DNA of 64,000 nucleotides from assembly GCF_001027925.1 (NCBI RefSeq), contig NZ_LECT01000044.1:62001-126000 (forward strand), read 5' to 3'. Both the position numbers and the translations under genes were made by a program. The notes under the pieces were generated by a model. The model did no database searches, had not been told where the DNA came from, and saw only the letters and a program-made list of their open reading frames with translations. This DNA comes from Rhodopirellula islandica. Its GTDB lineage: Bacteria; Planctomycetota; Planctomycetia; Pirellulales; Pirellulaceae. Positions 42,501 through 50,479 of this stretch are shown piece by piece (position 1 is the first letter of the stretch; each line of letters starts with the position of its first letter).

Positions 42501-42934
42501 TGAAACGCCGCGTAACTGAGTTGGCAACCAATACACGTGTTCGCGAAAAGCCCCAATTCCTACAGTCGTTGCTGGATGAATTTGAAAACGAATTGAGCGT
42601 CAGGCACAAGTTCACAATCGGAGTCAACGTCGATTCCATCGCCATCAGCCATCGACTGCTTTCACAGTTGCGATGGTCGGAGATTGTCGGCTTGGTCAAT
42701 CGGCATCAATGCAATGAGTGCGATGTTTTCCACGGGATCGCAGAGTATTCACGCGTCTTCCGCGTCCTGAGCGATTTCCACCCGACGCTTGCTCTGCGAG
42801 CGATTCGGGCATCACGCCCCTCATTCATCAAAGATGACACCAGCGACCCCAACCGAACTCGTCGTAGTGCCCTGGCCCACGTACACCGACTGCTGGGACG
42901 CGAGCATTTGGCGGCCAAGCTGAGTGCGAAGTAG
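39518..42934 (+). CDS. Giant unknown protein with helical repeats
   Basis: 1138 residues. The first ~650 are alpha-helical, HEAT-like. A basic coiled-coil-like linker follows (RMRGRLANLRRRRMQVASV). The last ~400 include a conserved-looking core: LLMGFHFDTCLSPDSFNFFS, NAVDLNKRVVYAK and GKVIGRCLFALNDSGEVLTY. That core (D-TCLS...N..D.NK.V.YA...GKV..R) recurs in large uncharacterised planctomycete proteins as I recall them, but I assign no function. No signal peptide. Start at ATG 39518; later in-frame ATGs exist. Confidence 0.7.
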   Translation: MQPLENKRTKIQSGIARARLLLKRDLAWLPGYPMRMTKIEGAPENPCPWQSNSMTSENDSTSWSIDGEHLRRAQMTVTKLRHRFPRALPKIVDDADDWLRRIDFLLGLLKGFVHHGQTFGSDDVLQSGVLPARWTNLAGRMKSTHPQLASLLDAVTFQTLSDQRNCDLESLVWIELHAAELTLLSSVNREQPLQLPIRILTVRENLPSELLNVLVRCLTDPLICTCLWKRPDARLRQLCETTLKAAKQVEFVFPKDSSEESLAHLVTTTFLEVCADRPKQQRDRFGLLNQLLTPELVDVVAETQAKVVASEEELSKLLRRLQPRHGQDPQPDFSYRDLKRKVAATSEIDRVRITTITALGNCLQLQKTFSSTESRLWIDFLTGFPTDHVALSIRLIAKWCHSWNYKADHRRNFIRVIKLVSALIQRRGIPQSMLKHWYHHVDEKRAYNEFVVDTADELADQPKLEIRTVCLLEKVAYDLQMDIGSELISSLVEFAQATDNDDLSCSLIEHLTGKPDTTYTAIELRLAYHFGDSVEVISDVLLSLDNHSDLTELATQLKPLSDDQDLKRIIARRLADNDGKVLSRIAATTSILRNLKQPIPKCERFDQAAGWVNRYPSEFHSALESLGQAADDAPRIAESVLGKAFPSPEKLNQQIEALESKLAENAAKRNGTAQRDQPAEPADTAQPINEDRMRGRLANLRRRRMQVASVSTARCKKLIEKLRKRTELELLQQYAATSRSHAAAAMQRRFSLKTFPDEWLSPPFDRVLREINGLDNPMQDLGIRLLFETSERTTRNFDEEPRNVVFRQRMEATGVRMEPWLSDQVRQSATTADGFPYQLAFTRDVIDFLLMGFHFDTCLSPDSFNFFSTVANAVDLNKRVVYAKTDTGKVIGRCLFALNDSGEVLTYYRYSHNPRDGFAEAVDQFAEQLASQMQTSIATGGKVSKLVAKDWYDDGPWQTNSNWLGDDGLLARLTKDGGDASLLPVLLEEVGRDFLKRRVTELATNTRVREKPQFLQSLLDEFENELSVRHKFTIGVNVDSIAISHRLLSQLRWSEIVGLVNRHQCNECDVFHGIAEYSRVFRVLSDFHPTLALRAIRASRPSFIKDDTSDPNRTRRSALAHVHRLLGREHLAAKLSAK

Positions 42935-42981
42935 AAGACTGGTGTGATTGGAAATGGATCTCATCCTTCATTCGTGAGCCG

Positions 42982-43404
42982 ATGGCATTCCGCCGACTTC
43001 GCGGCGTTCAGTTCGATGAAGCCTTTCCATTGGTCCGGGACGTCGTCCTCGTAGAAGATCGCTTCGGTCGGGCATTCGGGAACGCATTGCCGCGAGTGAA
43101 CGACAACCAGTTTGTGCTCGGCAAGCTGATCGGCAGCGGCGGTTTCGGAAAGGTCTACCGCGCCAACATGCAATCCGACGCCAGCACCGTCGCAGTCAAA
43201 TTTCTTCGCAAAGCGTTCTGGCAAAACGAAGCCGCACGACTGTCGTTCGTTCGAGAGATAGGCATTGCGTCTCAGATCCAACACCCCGGCGTCATCCGCT
43301 ATCTGGGCTACGGCAAATCACCTCACGGCGGCCCGTACGTCATCTGCGAGTGGATTGACGGATGCTCATTGCGAGACGTTGTGATCCCCGCGGGCGTTCT
43401 TTGA
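42982..43404 (+). pseudogene. Ser/Thr protein kinase, truncated to the N-lobe
   Basis: KLIGSGGFGKVYRANM is the glycine-rich loop, VAVKFLRK holds the catalytic Lys, and VREIGIASQIQHPGVIRYLG then VICEWIDGCSLRDVV reaches the hinge. The frame ends at once: no HRD, DFG or activation segment. A relic of a planctomycete kinase. Confidence 0.8.
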
Positions 43405-43443
43405 TGGTGGATTCGTTATCTTTGAGGGCATGGATATCGCAAC

Positions 43444-44004
43444 ATGAACATCGCCTGCATCGACGTCGGCTACACCGAGTCTGAATCAAAGCCAACGAGA
43501 GCGATCGCTGCCTGCGTGATCATTGGCAACTGGAGAGATGCCGTGTCATCGTCCGAGCACGTCGTCCATTTGACCGACGTCCAAGCTTACCAGCCCGGTG
43601 AGTTCTACCGCCGAGAATTGCCGTGCGTCCAAGCCGTATTGGCGGAGCTTTCTCACACGCCGTCTTGCATTGTCATCGATGGCTACGTCTGGCTGGACGA
43701 CTTGGACCATCCTGGCTTGGGCGCACACTTGCACCGATCGCTTGCGGAATCCATCCCCGTGATCGGCGTCGCCAAGAATCCGTTCAAGCGGTCCGAACAC
43801 GCAACCGCACTGACACGTGGCGGTAGCACACGACCGCTGTACATCACCGCAGCAGGAGTCCCAATTGCGCAGGCCGTCCACAACATCGCGGCAATGCACG
43901 GCCCGCACCGATTTCCAAGCATCCTCCAACGAGTCGACCGCCTCAGTCGAGGAGAACAGCCCATGCAATCGTCAGCCCACAGCACCAGCAAACGATCACG
44001 CTGA
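43444..44004 (+). CDS. nfi: Endonuclease V family protein
   Basis: 186 residues. NIACIDVGYTES carries the first catalytic Asp, CIVIDGYVWLDDLDHPGLGA the second acidic motif (VDG-G--HPR-LG-A in E. coli), followed by IPVIGVAKNPF and RPLYITAAG. Endonuclease V cleaves DNA or RNA next to deoxyinosine/inosine. It is shorter than the E. coli enzyme and diverged, so substrate is uncertain. It sits among defence genes and 37 bases after the broken kinase. Confidence 0.72.
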   Translation: MNIACIDVGYTESESKPTRAIAACVIIGNWRDAVSSSEHVVHLTDVQAYQPGEFYRRELPCVQAVLAELSHTPSCIVIDGYVWLDDLDHPGLGAHLHRSLAESIPVIGVAKNPFKRSEHATALTRGGSTRPLYITAAGVPIAQAVHNIAAMHGPHRFPSILQRVDRLSRGEQPMQSSAHSTSKRSR

Positions 44005-44059
44005 CCGTGTACTGCCAATCAATCTTCGAACTGCTTAGAGCGGCATTCTGCTCGAAGGA

Positions 44060-44524
44060 TCAACCATCGCCAGTAACCGCATTCTCGGCCGCTCGCTTGG
44101 CGGCCTGCATCGCTTTGCCGATTGGCAGGCCAGCGAACGGGAACTGAAGGTCCACCTCCGTTCCCTCGAATGCAGTCTCGATCGCGTGCCGATATTCCTT
44201 CCCACCCAAACCGATCACTGCATCGAACGTTGCCAGCCTGCGATCTTTGACTTGTTGCGACAGCGTTTCCAAGTCAATCGGCCCCGACGACTTCTTTTTG
44301 AAGGTGACTTCGTAGGGGCCCGGCAGCACGAAGTCCGGATCAATGAAACCGTGCTTCGCACTGAGGATCAGCCATTGATCGCCGATGCACTCCGCGTACT
44401 TGCGGTTCACCTTGAACGGCGATCCCACGTACGCATCGCGGGCAATCGTTGGTCCGGCCGTTGGATTCTTCGACCAAACCTTGCTGCTACCGCATGGAAC
44501 GATCACGAGAGTCGTCTTTGGCAT
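44060..44524 (-). CDS. DUF6884-like protein
   Basis: 154 residues: TTLVIVPCGSSKVWSKNPTA, ARDAYVGSPFKVNRKYAE, WLILSAKHGFIDPDFVLPGPY and FDAVIGLGGKEYRHAIETAF are the DUF6884/YaaA-like pattern (CG--K and SAKHG-I-P). Its start overlaps the stop of the giant helicase by one base, so both belong to one defence operon. Activity unknown. Confidence 0.8.
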   Translation of the reverse strand: MPKTTLVIVPCGSSKVWSKNPTAGPTIARDAYVGSPFKVNRKYAECIGDQWLILSAKHGFIDPDFVLPGPYEVTFKKKSSGPIDLETLSQQVKDRRLATFDAVIGLGGKEYRHAIETAFEGTEVDLQFPFAGLPIGKAMQAAKRAAENAVTGDG

Positions 44525-47500
44525 CAGCGGCTTTCATCGTATGAGATTGCTTCGTGCAAGACCGCAACAAATTCACCGAGCACCCTGAGGTCCGTTGCCG
44601 CTTCCTCGTCGATTTGGATTGCCGAATACTCGGGATTGAGTGGCTGCAATTCGATCGTTTGGTGTTGCCAACCGTCTTCGCCTCCGCCCTTGGTGGAATG
44701 GTATCGCTTCACCGTATAACGTCCACCATCCACCGGGTCCGCATGCGTGTTGATCTGAACGAGCACCAAGCGGTTCTGTCGCGAACCAGCCGAACTGGGA
44801 CGAAACAGACACAAGCTTCCACTGGTGATTCGCGGCTCCATGGAGCGACCGATCACCCGAGCGGCGAACATTCCCGTTGAGAGCTTGCGGTCGGCAACCT
44901 CGATCCATCCGATCTCTTCCGGAACACCTTCCGGTCCAAAACCTCCGGCCGCGGCAACCAAGTCGTACACGGGCACGTGGCTCGCGTACTTCGCGGAGTC
45001 TTTGACCGACGGCTCAATGGCCCATTCCGGTTCATCCGGTTCGGTCAGTGCATCCGCGATTGGACGTTCGGAAGTATCAGCAGCAACCGCGTTCTCAACG
45101 CCGGTCGGCTGCACATGCCAACGCCCCTCACTCAATTGAAAATGCACACGGAAATCCGTTCCCGGCAGCCCCGCGTCCTCCCCGAACCACTGGCGGAGCA
45201 ACTCCGACAAACGATTCTTCTTTTCACCTTTCGGGTACGCGACGTTGCAGGCGACTTTCACAAACTTGAACGTCCAAAGGTCTCCATTGGGCAATTGCAC
45301 TTCGGTTGGCCCCACCGGTCGCCCCGGTTCTTTCTCCACCGTTGGGATGAACACGATTGCTTTTCCATTCGCATGCGAGACCTTTCCCGTGAACGAATTC
45401 GCTGTCTCGGGCGACTCTGCCAGGCGTTTCGATTGGATGTACCGAGCCAGACGTCCCTCGACCAGTTCTTCCGTCATGGATTCAAGGGAAGCATGCAGTT
45501 CAGGTGGGCAATCAATTGCCAACTGCAGTTGATCACCTGTCCGCTTGAACCATCGCGATCCGTTTTGGTTATCCAGCCATCGATCAATGGGCCATTTGAT
45601 CCACCACGCCATCCACTCCGTGTCGCTTGCATGACGATGGTCGATTGCGTGCTTGCCCTCCAGCAGATCTCGCCGGAGAACAGGGTGTTCCAGCATGTGA
45701 GTCCGACAGCGTTTGGCAAACTCTGGCAAATCAACCGGATCAAAGAACGACGATTGATCCAGCAGCACGCGAAGCACCACCATCTTGTACGACTTGTTCA
45801 AGCTGGTCGTCTCGACCGTCTTGAACCAATCACCGAACAAGCGAAGCGTTTGCTGTTCCGCATTGTTCAGATCACCTTCCTCATCGGCAAACGCAAACCA
45901 GCTTCCCGCACTGCGACTGATCGTTCCTGGAATGTACCCGCGAGCGATCAATTCCGATGGAGTCGGGCGACGCCCCAGTTCATCACGCATCCCGCGATAC
46001 GCCTCGACCCCGGCCGCGGCTCCCGTTGGAAGGAATTGCTTCAGCAGATCCTTGGCTCCAAGTTCAACATCCAGCAAGCAGCCCTCGGGCAGCTCCGGGG
46101 ACGCCCCCTGGATCCACTTCCGCAAATCACCCCACTGGGCCGCGTGGTTTCCCAGCGACAACAGGTGGAGCATTCGCCGAGCAAACAAGCGGTGATTGCC
46201 GACGAAGTCGATCACCAACAACCGTGTCTTGCCCATGCTGGCTCGCAATCCACGGCCGAGCTGCTGAAGGAAGACAACCTTCGACTCCGTGGGCCGCAGC
46301 ATCACGACGCGATCGACCGCCGGGACATTCAGCCCCTCATTGAACATGTCGACCACGCAGAGTGTTTCAAGCGAGCCATCACGCAACTGTTCCAATGACT
46401 CGCCGTAGCTGTCACCGCCTCCTCCTGAGAAGACCGCTGCCGAGCTGACGCCTTTTCCACGCAGCCAATCACGCGCGAACACGGCATGACGCCGGGAGCA
46501 ACAAAAGACGATCGTTCGCTCACCGGGATGCTCGTTGATCGCTTGCCACAGTCGTTCCATCCGCTCGCTCGTGGCGACGCGTTGTTCCAGTTCGTCGGGA
46601 TCGAACCGGCCGTTGCGCCAAGGGACTTGTTCGAAGTCCACCGTGTCTCGAATGCCGACATAGTGGAACGGGACCAACGCTCCCTCTTCGATGCCCGTTC
46701 CGATGGAGGCGTGATAGGCCAAGTTGTCGTCGAAGACACTGACCACATCGACGCCATCGGTGCGTTCGGGAGTCGCGGTCAGTCCCAGAATGAAGTCAGC
46801 GTCCAACTTCGCTAGCACGCGGCGGTATGTCGGGGCCTCAGCGTGGTGAACTTCGTCAATGATCACGTAGTCGAAGTGTTCATTCGCCAGACGCTCCAGG
46901 CCCTCGGGGCGAGCGAGTTTCTGAATCGAGGCGACCACCAACTCACCGTCCAGTTTGCTGCATGAGCCGCGGTACCACGACGTACGCGATGCCAGCGAAT
47001 CGCCCTCTTTGAACGCGTCGTCCAGCAGCTGGGACAAAACAATTTCGGCTTGCGTCAAAATGTGCGAGCGGTGTGCAATCACCAGCACTCGCGGGCGGCG
47101 TCCGAGTGCATCCCCGACTTGCCGCACATCAAACGCAGCCAGCCAAGTCTTTCCCATCCCGGTGGCGACCGAGATCAACGCCTTCGCAAAACCGTCGGCA
47201 CGCAGCCTTGCAAGCGATTTAAGCGCCGCCGATTGCCACGGCCGAGGCTCGGGAATCGTTGTGTTGTCGATGCTTTGGGGTTCGAAGTGTTCCTTGCGGA
47301 AGGCCTTTGTTTCTAGCCGATACTGCTCCACCAAATCAGAAGTCAGCGGCTCCGCGGCCCGCCACAATTCATCAAACGCCTGAACAAAATCGTCGGGCAC
47401 GCCATCGTGTCCACGGCTAGAACAGATCAGATTCCATTCGACGCCGGTTTCTAAAGCGGGTTTTGACAGGTTGCTGCTTCCGACCGCCACCAGCGAACCG

Positions 47501-48297
47501 TGATCATCCATGATTCGCCACGCCTTGGGATGGAATGATTCTGGTTGACCCGAGAGCGACTTATATTTCACCAGCCGCGCCTGCAGCTCACCACGCAAGT
47601 CTTGATCGTCTCCGACTGTATCCTGCCACGCGAGCAATCGAGCCAAGGCTTTGGGATGCGAGATGTACAGGTAATCGCTGACGAGGATTCGAACGGCGGC
47701 GTCCCTTCGCAGAGTTTCGAACAGCCGACCTTCGATCACGGCGAGACCTGAAGGCTGGACAAACGAAGCCAACACGTCGATCTTCCTCGCATCAGCCATC
47801 CGATCCGAGAGTCGTTCCCACAAAGTGGAATCCGGGTACCCCGTCGCCAGTTCCAAACGCGGAGCGTTCGTCGTGTTCCCAGGCGTCGCCTCCGCTGTCT
47901 GGACCGATGTCTCGTCGACCAGGTAGTTTGCTTTCTCGGGGATCACGTATCGAACACCGCCCCGTGGATCCGGTACATCGCCGAGGTAGCGAGGGATCAC
48001 ATGAACGTGAACATGCATGACCGTTTGGCCCGCGGTTTCGCCGCAGTTGAAACCGACGTTGTATCCAGTGGGCTTGGGGGCCAGCGTTTCATCCAGCCGT
48101 TGCTTGACCATGTTGACCAAGCTCATCAACGCAGCTTGTTCTTCTGGCGACGCATCAAACCAAGTCGGCACGACGCGGCGAGTCACCACCAATGCATGGC
48201 CGCGTGTCACTGGAAAACGATCGAGGAACGCGAACGCCAGTTCGTTCGAAGCGATCCAATCCTTTTCGTTGACGCTTAAGAACGGTGAGCGGTCCAT
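44524..48297 (-). CDS. HIT - PLD nuclease - SF2 helicase - S24 fusion protein (defence)
   Basis: 1257 residues. Domain order: HIT hydrolase (~1-125; VMHVHVHVIPRYLG), phospholipase-D-type nuclease (~160-320; HPKAWRIMDDHGSLVAVGSS with HxK and SSN), SF2 helicase (~350-700; SVATGMGKTWLAAF, IIDEVHHAEA, LGLTATPERTDG, QQLGRGLR), a DUF3427-like region, and at the C-terminus an S24/LexA-like peptidase fold (GRSMEPRITSGSLCLFRP, YTVKRYHS). PLD-helicase fusions are known anti-phage nucleases. The terminal S24 domain could sense DNA damage and control activation. Single-gene system with DUF6884 attached. Confidence 0.88.
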   Translation of the reverse strand: MDRSPFLSVNEKDWIASNELAFAFLDRFPVTRGHALVVTRRVVPTWFDASPEEQAALMSLVNMVKQRLDETLAPKPTGYNVGFNCGETAGQTVMHVHVHVIPRYLGDVPDPRGGVRYVIPEKANYLVDETSVQTAEATPGNTTNAPRLELATGYPDSTLWERLSDRMADARKIDVLASFVQPSGLAVIEGRLFETLRRDAAVRILVSDYLYISHPKALARLLAWQDTVGDDQDLRGELQARLVKYKSLSGQPESFHPKAWRIMDDHGSLVAVGSSNLSKPALETGVEWNLICSSRGHDGVPDDFVQAFDELWRAAEPLTSDLVEQYRLETKAFRKEHFEPQSIDNTTIPEPRPWQSAALKSLARLRADGFAKALISVATGMGKTWLAAFDVRQVGDALGRRPRVLVIAHRSHILTQAEIVLSQLLDDAFKEGDSLASRTSWYRGSCSKLDGELVVASIQKLARPEGLERLANEHFDYVIIDEVHHAEAPTYRRVLAKLDADFILGLTATPERTDGVDVVSVFDDNLAYHASIGTGIEEGALVPFHYVGIRDTVDFEQVPWRNGRFDPDELEQRVATSERMERLWQAINEHPGERTIVFCCSRRHAVFARDWLRGKGVSSAAVFSGGGGDSYGESLEQLRDGSLETLCVVDMFNEGLNVPAVDRVVMLRPTESKVVFLQQLGRGLRASMGKTRLLVIDFVGNHRLFARRMLHLLSLGNHAAQWGDLRKWIQGASPELPEGCLLDVELGAKDLLKQFLPTGAAAGVEAYRGMRDELGRRPTPSELIARGYIPGTISRSAGSWFAFADEEGDLNNAEQQTLRLFGDWFKTVETTSLNKSYKMVVLRVLLDQSSFFDPVDLPEFAKRCRTHMLEHPVLRRDLLEGKHAIDHRHASDTEWMAWWIKWPIDRWLDNQNGSRWFKRTGDQLQLAIDCPPELHASLESMTEELVEGRLARYIQSKRLAESPETANSFTGKVSHANGKAIVFIPTVEKEPGRPVGPTEVQLPNGDLWTFKFVKVACNVAYPKGEKKNRLSELLRQWFGEDAGLPGTDFRVHFQLSEGRWHVQPTGVENAVAADTSERPIADALTEPDEPEWAIEPSVKDSAKYASHVPVYDLVAAAGGFGPEGVPEEIGWIEVADRKLSTGMFAARVIGRSMEPRITSGSLCLFRPSSAGSRQNRLVLVQINTHADPVDGGRYTVKRYHSTKGGGEDGWQHQTIELQPLNPEYSAIQIDEEAATDLRVLGEFVAVLHEAISYDESR

Positions 48298-48475
48298 GCG
48301 TTACTCAAACGTGTGTCGTGTCGAACCAGCGAGTTCACCTACTGGAGCCCGGCAGACCCCCTGCCTGCTTGTCCCGTCGTCTCTGGCACAATAGGATGAT
48401 GGGCTTCAGTTTGCAACCACGTGAGGGATTCACGTGGCAATGTGTGTTCGCAATTTCAATGAATGAAGCAAGCCT

Positions 48476-49039
48476 ATGTCAGAGGCGGATGGCCAGAAGT
48501 TCCTCAAGGATCTCGCCAAAAAACTTGGGACGGCAGCCGACCCCAATTCGAAACATGACGCAGACGATGAAGCCGTCGCATGTCGAGACCAGACGCGTGA
48601 AGTGCTGTTCATCGACGCCCACGAACTGGCGTGCATGATGGACCGATTCCTCCAGGCCAACAAGGAAGACACCACAAGGCATGCCAGGACTTTTCCCAAG
48701 TGGAAGAACGCCCCCGTCATATCACCCTCCCTCCGGGAGGGTCGAGGAGGAGGAACGACGACGAGGGGAGGGGAAGCTGGACAAGTCGACAACCGCACCA
48801 TCCCTGGCTTCTGCAGGAGCCCAACGTTGGTCGAGACCGCCGAACATGGCTACGTGCTCACGCTCCGTCGCTACGCAGGAGCCGAAGAGGTGGAAGACGA
48901 CGGCGTCCCCTTCGCCGGAAAGATGGAGGGCTTGACCCGCGAGTTAGCCACTCAATTTCACGAGTCGGAAAAACTGCAGTCGGCGATCCGCGACAACATG
49001 CAAAAGCTGGGCTTTGCCTTGCCGGAGGCGGGGGAATGA
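48476..49039 (+). pseudogene. hsdM: hsdM, type I DNA methyltransferase with most of the gene deleted
   Basis: Residues 1-30 (ADGQKFLKDLAKKLGTAAD) match the HsdM N-terminus. The next segment (EVLFIDAHELACMMDR) and the end (GFCRSPTLVETAEHGYVL, RYAGAEEVEDDGVPF) match the far C-terminus. The whole SAM-binding and NPPF/Y catalytic region (~300 residues) is missing. A palindrome (ACCCTCCC/GGGAGGGT at about 48722-48740) is inserted in the middle. The product cannot methylate DNA. Confidence 0.85.
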
Positions 49040-49087
49040 GTCGGGCGAAATCGTTGCAAGTCGCTCCGGTCGGCGAAGAGGCGAATT

Positions 49088-50479
49088 GTGTCTAAGTCAG
49101 TGCATTGGCCAAAGCGAAAAGTCGCATCACTGATTGAGAGTGGCGCGCTACGCATCGACGACGGTTATCGCGTACGAAGAGTCGAACTCGGACCGATTGG
49201 TATACCTTTTGTGCGTGGCGGCGATATTGGTACAGGTGATATCTCGACCGTGGTTGAAGATCACATTCGTCCTGAATTATCAGAACGGGTTCAGACCAAA
49301 CTTGCCAGACCTCTCGATGTTGCATTCATCTCAAAGGGTACGGTCGGACGGGTTGGAATGTTGCGTCCGGGACAGCCGGAAGTCGTCTTTTCTCCGCAGG
49401 TTTGCTACTGGCGAAGTTTGGACTACAACGAAATCAACCCCCGCTTCCTTTTCTATCTGATGACCTCGCATGAGTTTCAGTCAGAATTGCATGCGGTAAT
49501 GACGCATGGATCAATGGCTGCCGACTATGTAAGTCTCGCTGACCAACGAAACTTTGACCTCACTTTTCCGCCGATCGAGACACAGAACACGATCGCGTCG
49601 ATCCTTGGAGCGTTGGACGACAAGATCGAGTTGAACCGTCGGATGAATGCGACGCTGGAGTCTCTTGCGCGGGCGATCTTCAAGAGTTGGTTCGTCGATT
49701 TCGACCCGGTCAAAATCAACGCGGGCCAGATGCCTGAGGATGGACACGACCCAAAGGTTCTCGACCTTTTCCCCTCCACCTTCCAAGACTCCGATCTCGG
49801 ACCAATACCGGAGGGTTGGGAACCGTGTGTTTTCGACGACCTCATCGACTTTGTTATCGGAGGTGACTGGGGCAAAGAAACGTTCAGAGATGATTTTGTC
49901 GAGGAAGTTCGGTGTATTCGTGGTGCTGATATACCTGATCTTCAAGATGGTGGCGTCGGGAAGATGCCGACTCGATTCATCAAATCAAATAGTTTGAAGA
50001 AACGCTCCCTGTTGGCAGGCAGCCTTGCCTTTGAGATTTCTGGTGGAAGTCCTACGCAGTCAACCGGTCGCCCGGTACTCATCACGCAGACGTTCTTAGA
50101 CCGTATTCCCACACCCGTAACCTGTTCCAACTTTTGCCGTTTCATTCGTTTGAAAAAGAGTGTTTCACCGTTTTACGTCTACACAATGCTTCGGTGGCTC
50201 TACGACCGCGACGAGTTCTTGCAGTACGAAAATGGCACGACAGGAATTAAGAATCTTGCGTTCAAATTGTTTGCGAGCACGCACCAGCTTCTTTCACCGC
50301 CAGAGGAGGTCATGCAGGAATTCGATCGTGTTGCTGCGGGATACTATGAGATGATTGCGAGACACGGCGCTCAGTCACAGGAACTTGCGAGGCTTCGCTA
50401 CACGCTTCTTCCCCAACTCCTCTCCGGCGAACTTCCCGTTCCCGCCGCCCTTACCGCAACCGAGGAGGCATTGGCGTGA
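49088..50479 (+). CDS. hsdS: HsdS, type I restriction specificity subunit
   Basis: 463 residues, GTG start. Two target-recognition domains (~20-170 and ~240-400) each followed by the conserved helix: FPPIETQNTIASILGALDDK then IELNRRMNATLESLARAIF, and the second repeat ending EMIARHGAQSQELARLR then YTLLPQLLSGELPV. The gene is intact although hsdM and hsdR are broken. Its stop overlaps the next start by 4 bases. Confidence 0.93.
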   Translation: MSKSVHWPKRKVASLIESGALRIDDGYRVRRVELGPIGIPFVRGGDIGTGDISTVVEDHIRPELSERVQTKLARPLDVAFISKGTVGRVGMLRPGQPEVVFSPQVCYWRSLDYNEINPRFLFYLMTSHEFQSELHAVMTHGSMAADYVSLADQRNFDLTFPPIETQNTIASILGALDDKIELNRRMNATLESLARAIFKSWFVDFDPVKINAGQMPEDGHDPKVLDLFPSTFQDSDLGPIPEGWEPCVFDDLIDFVIGGDWGKETFRDDFVEEVRCIRGADIPDLQDGGVGKMPTRFIKSNSLKKRSLLAGSLAFEISGGSPTQSTGRPVLITQTFLDRIPTPVTCSNFCRFIRLKKSVSPFYVYTMLRWLYDRDEFLQYENGTTGIKNLAFKLFASTHQLLSPPEEVMQEFDRVAAGYYEMIARHGAQSQELARLRYTLLPQLLSGELPVPAALTATEEALA

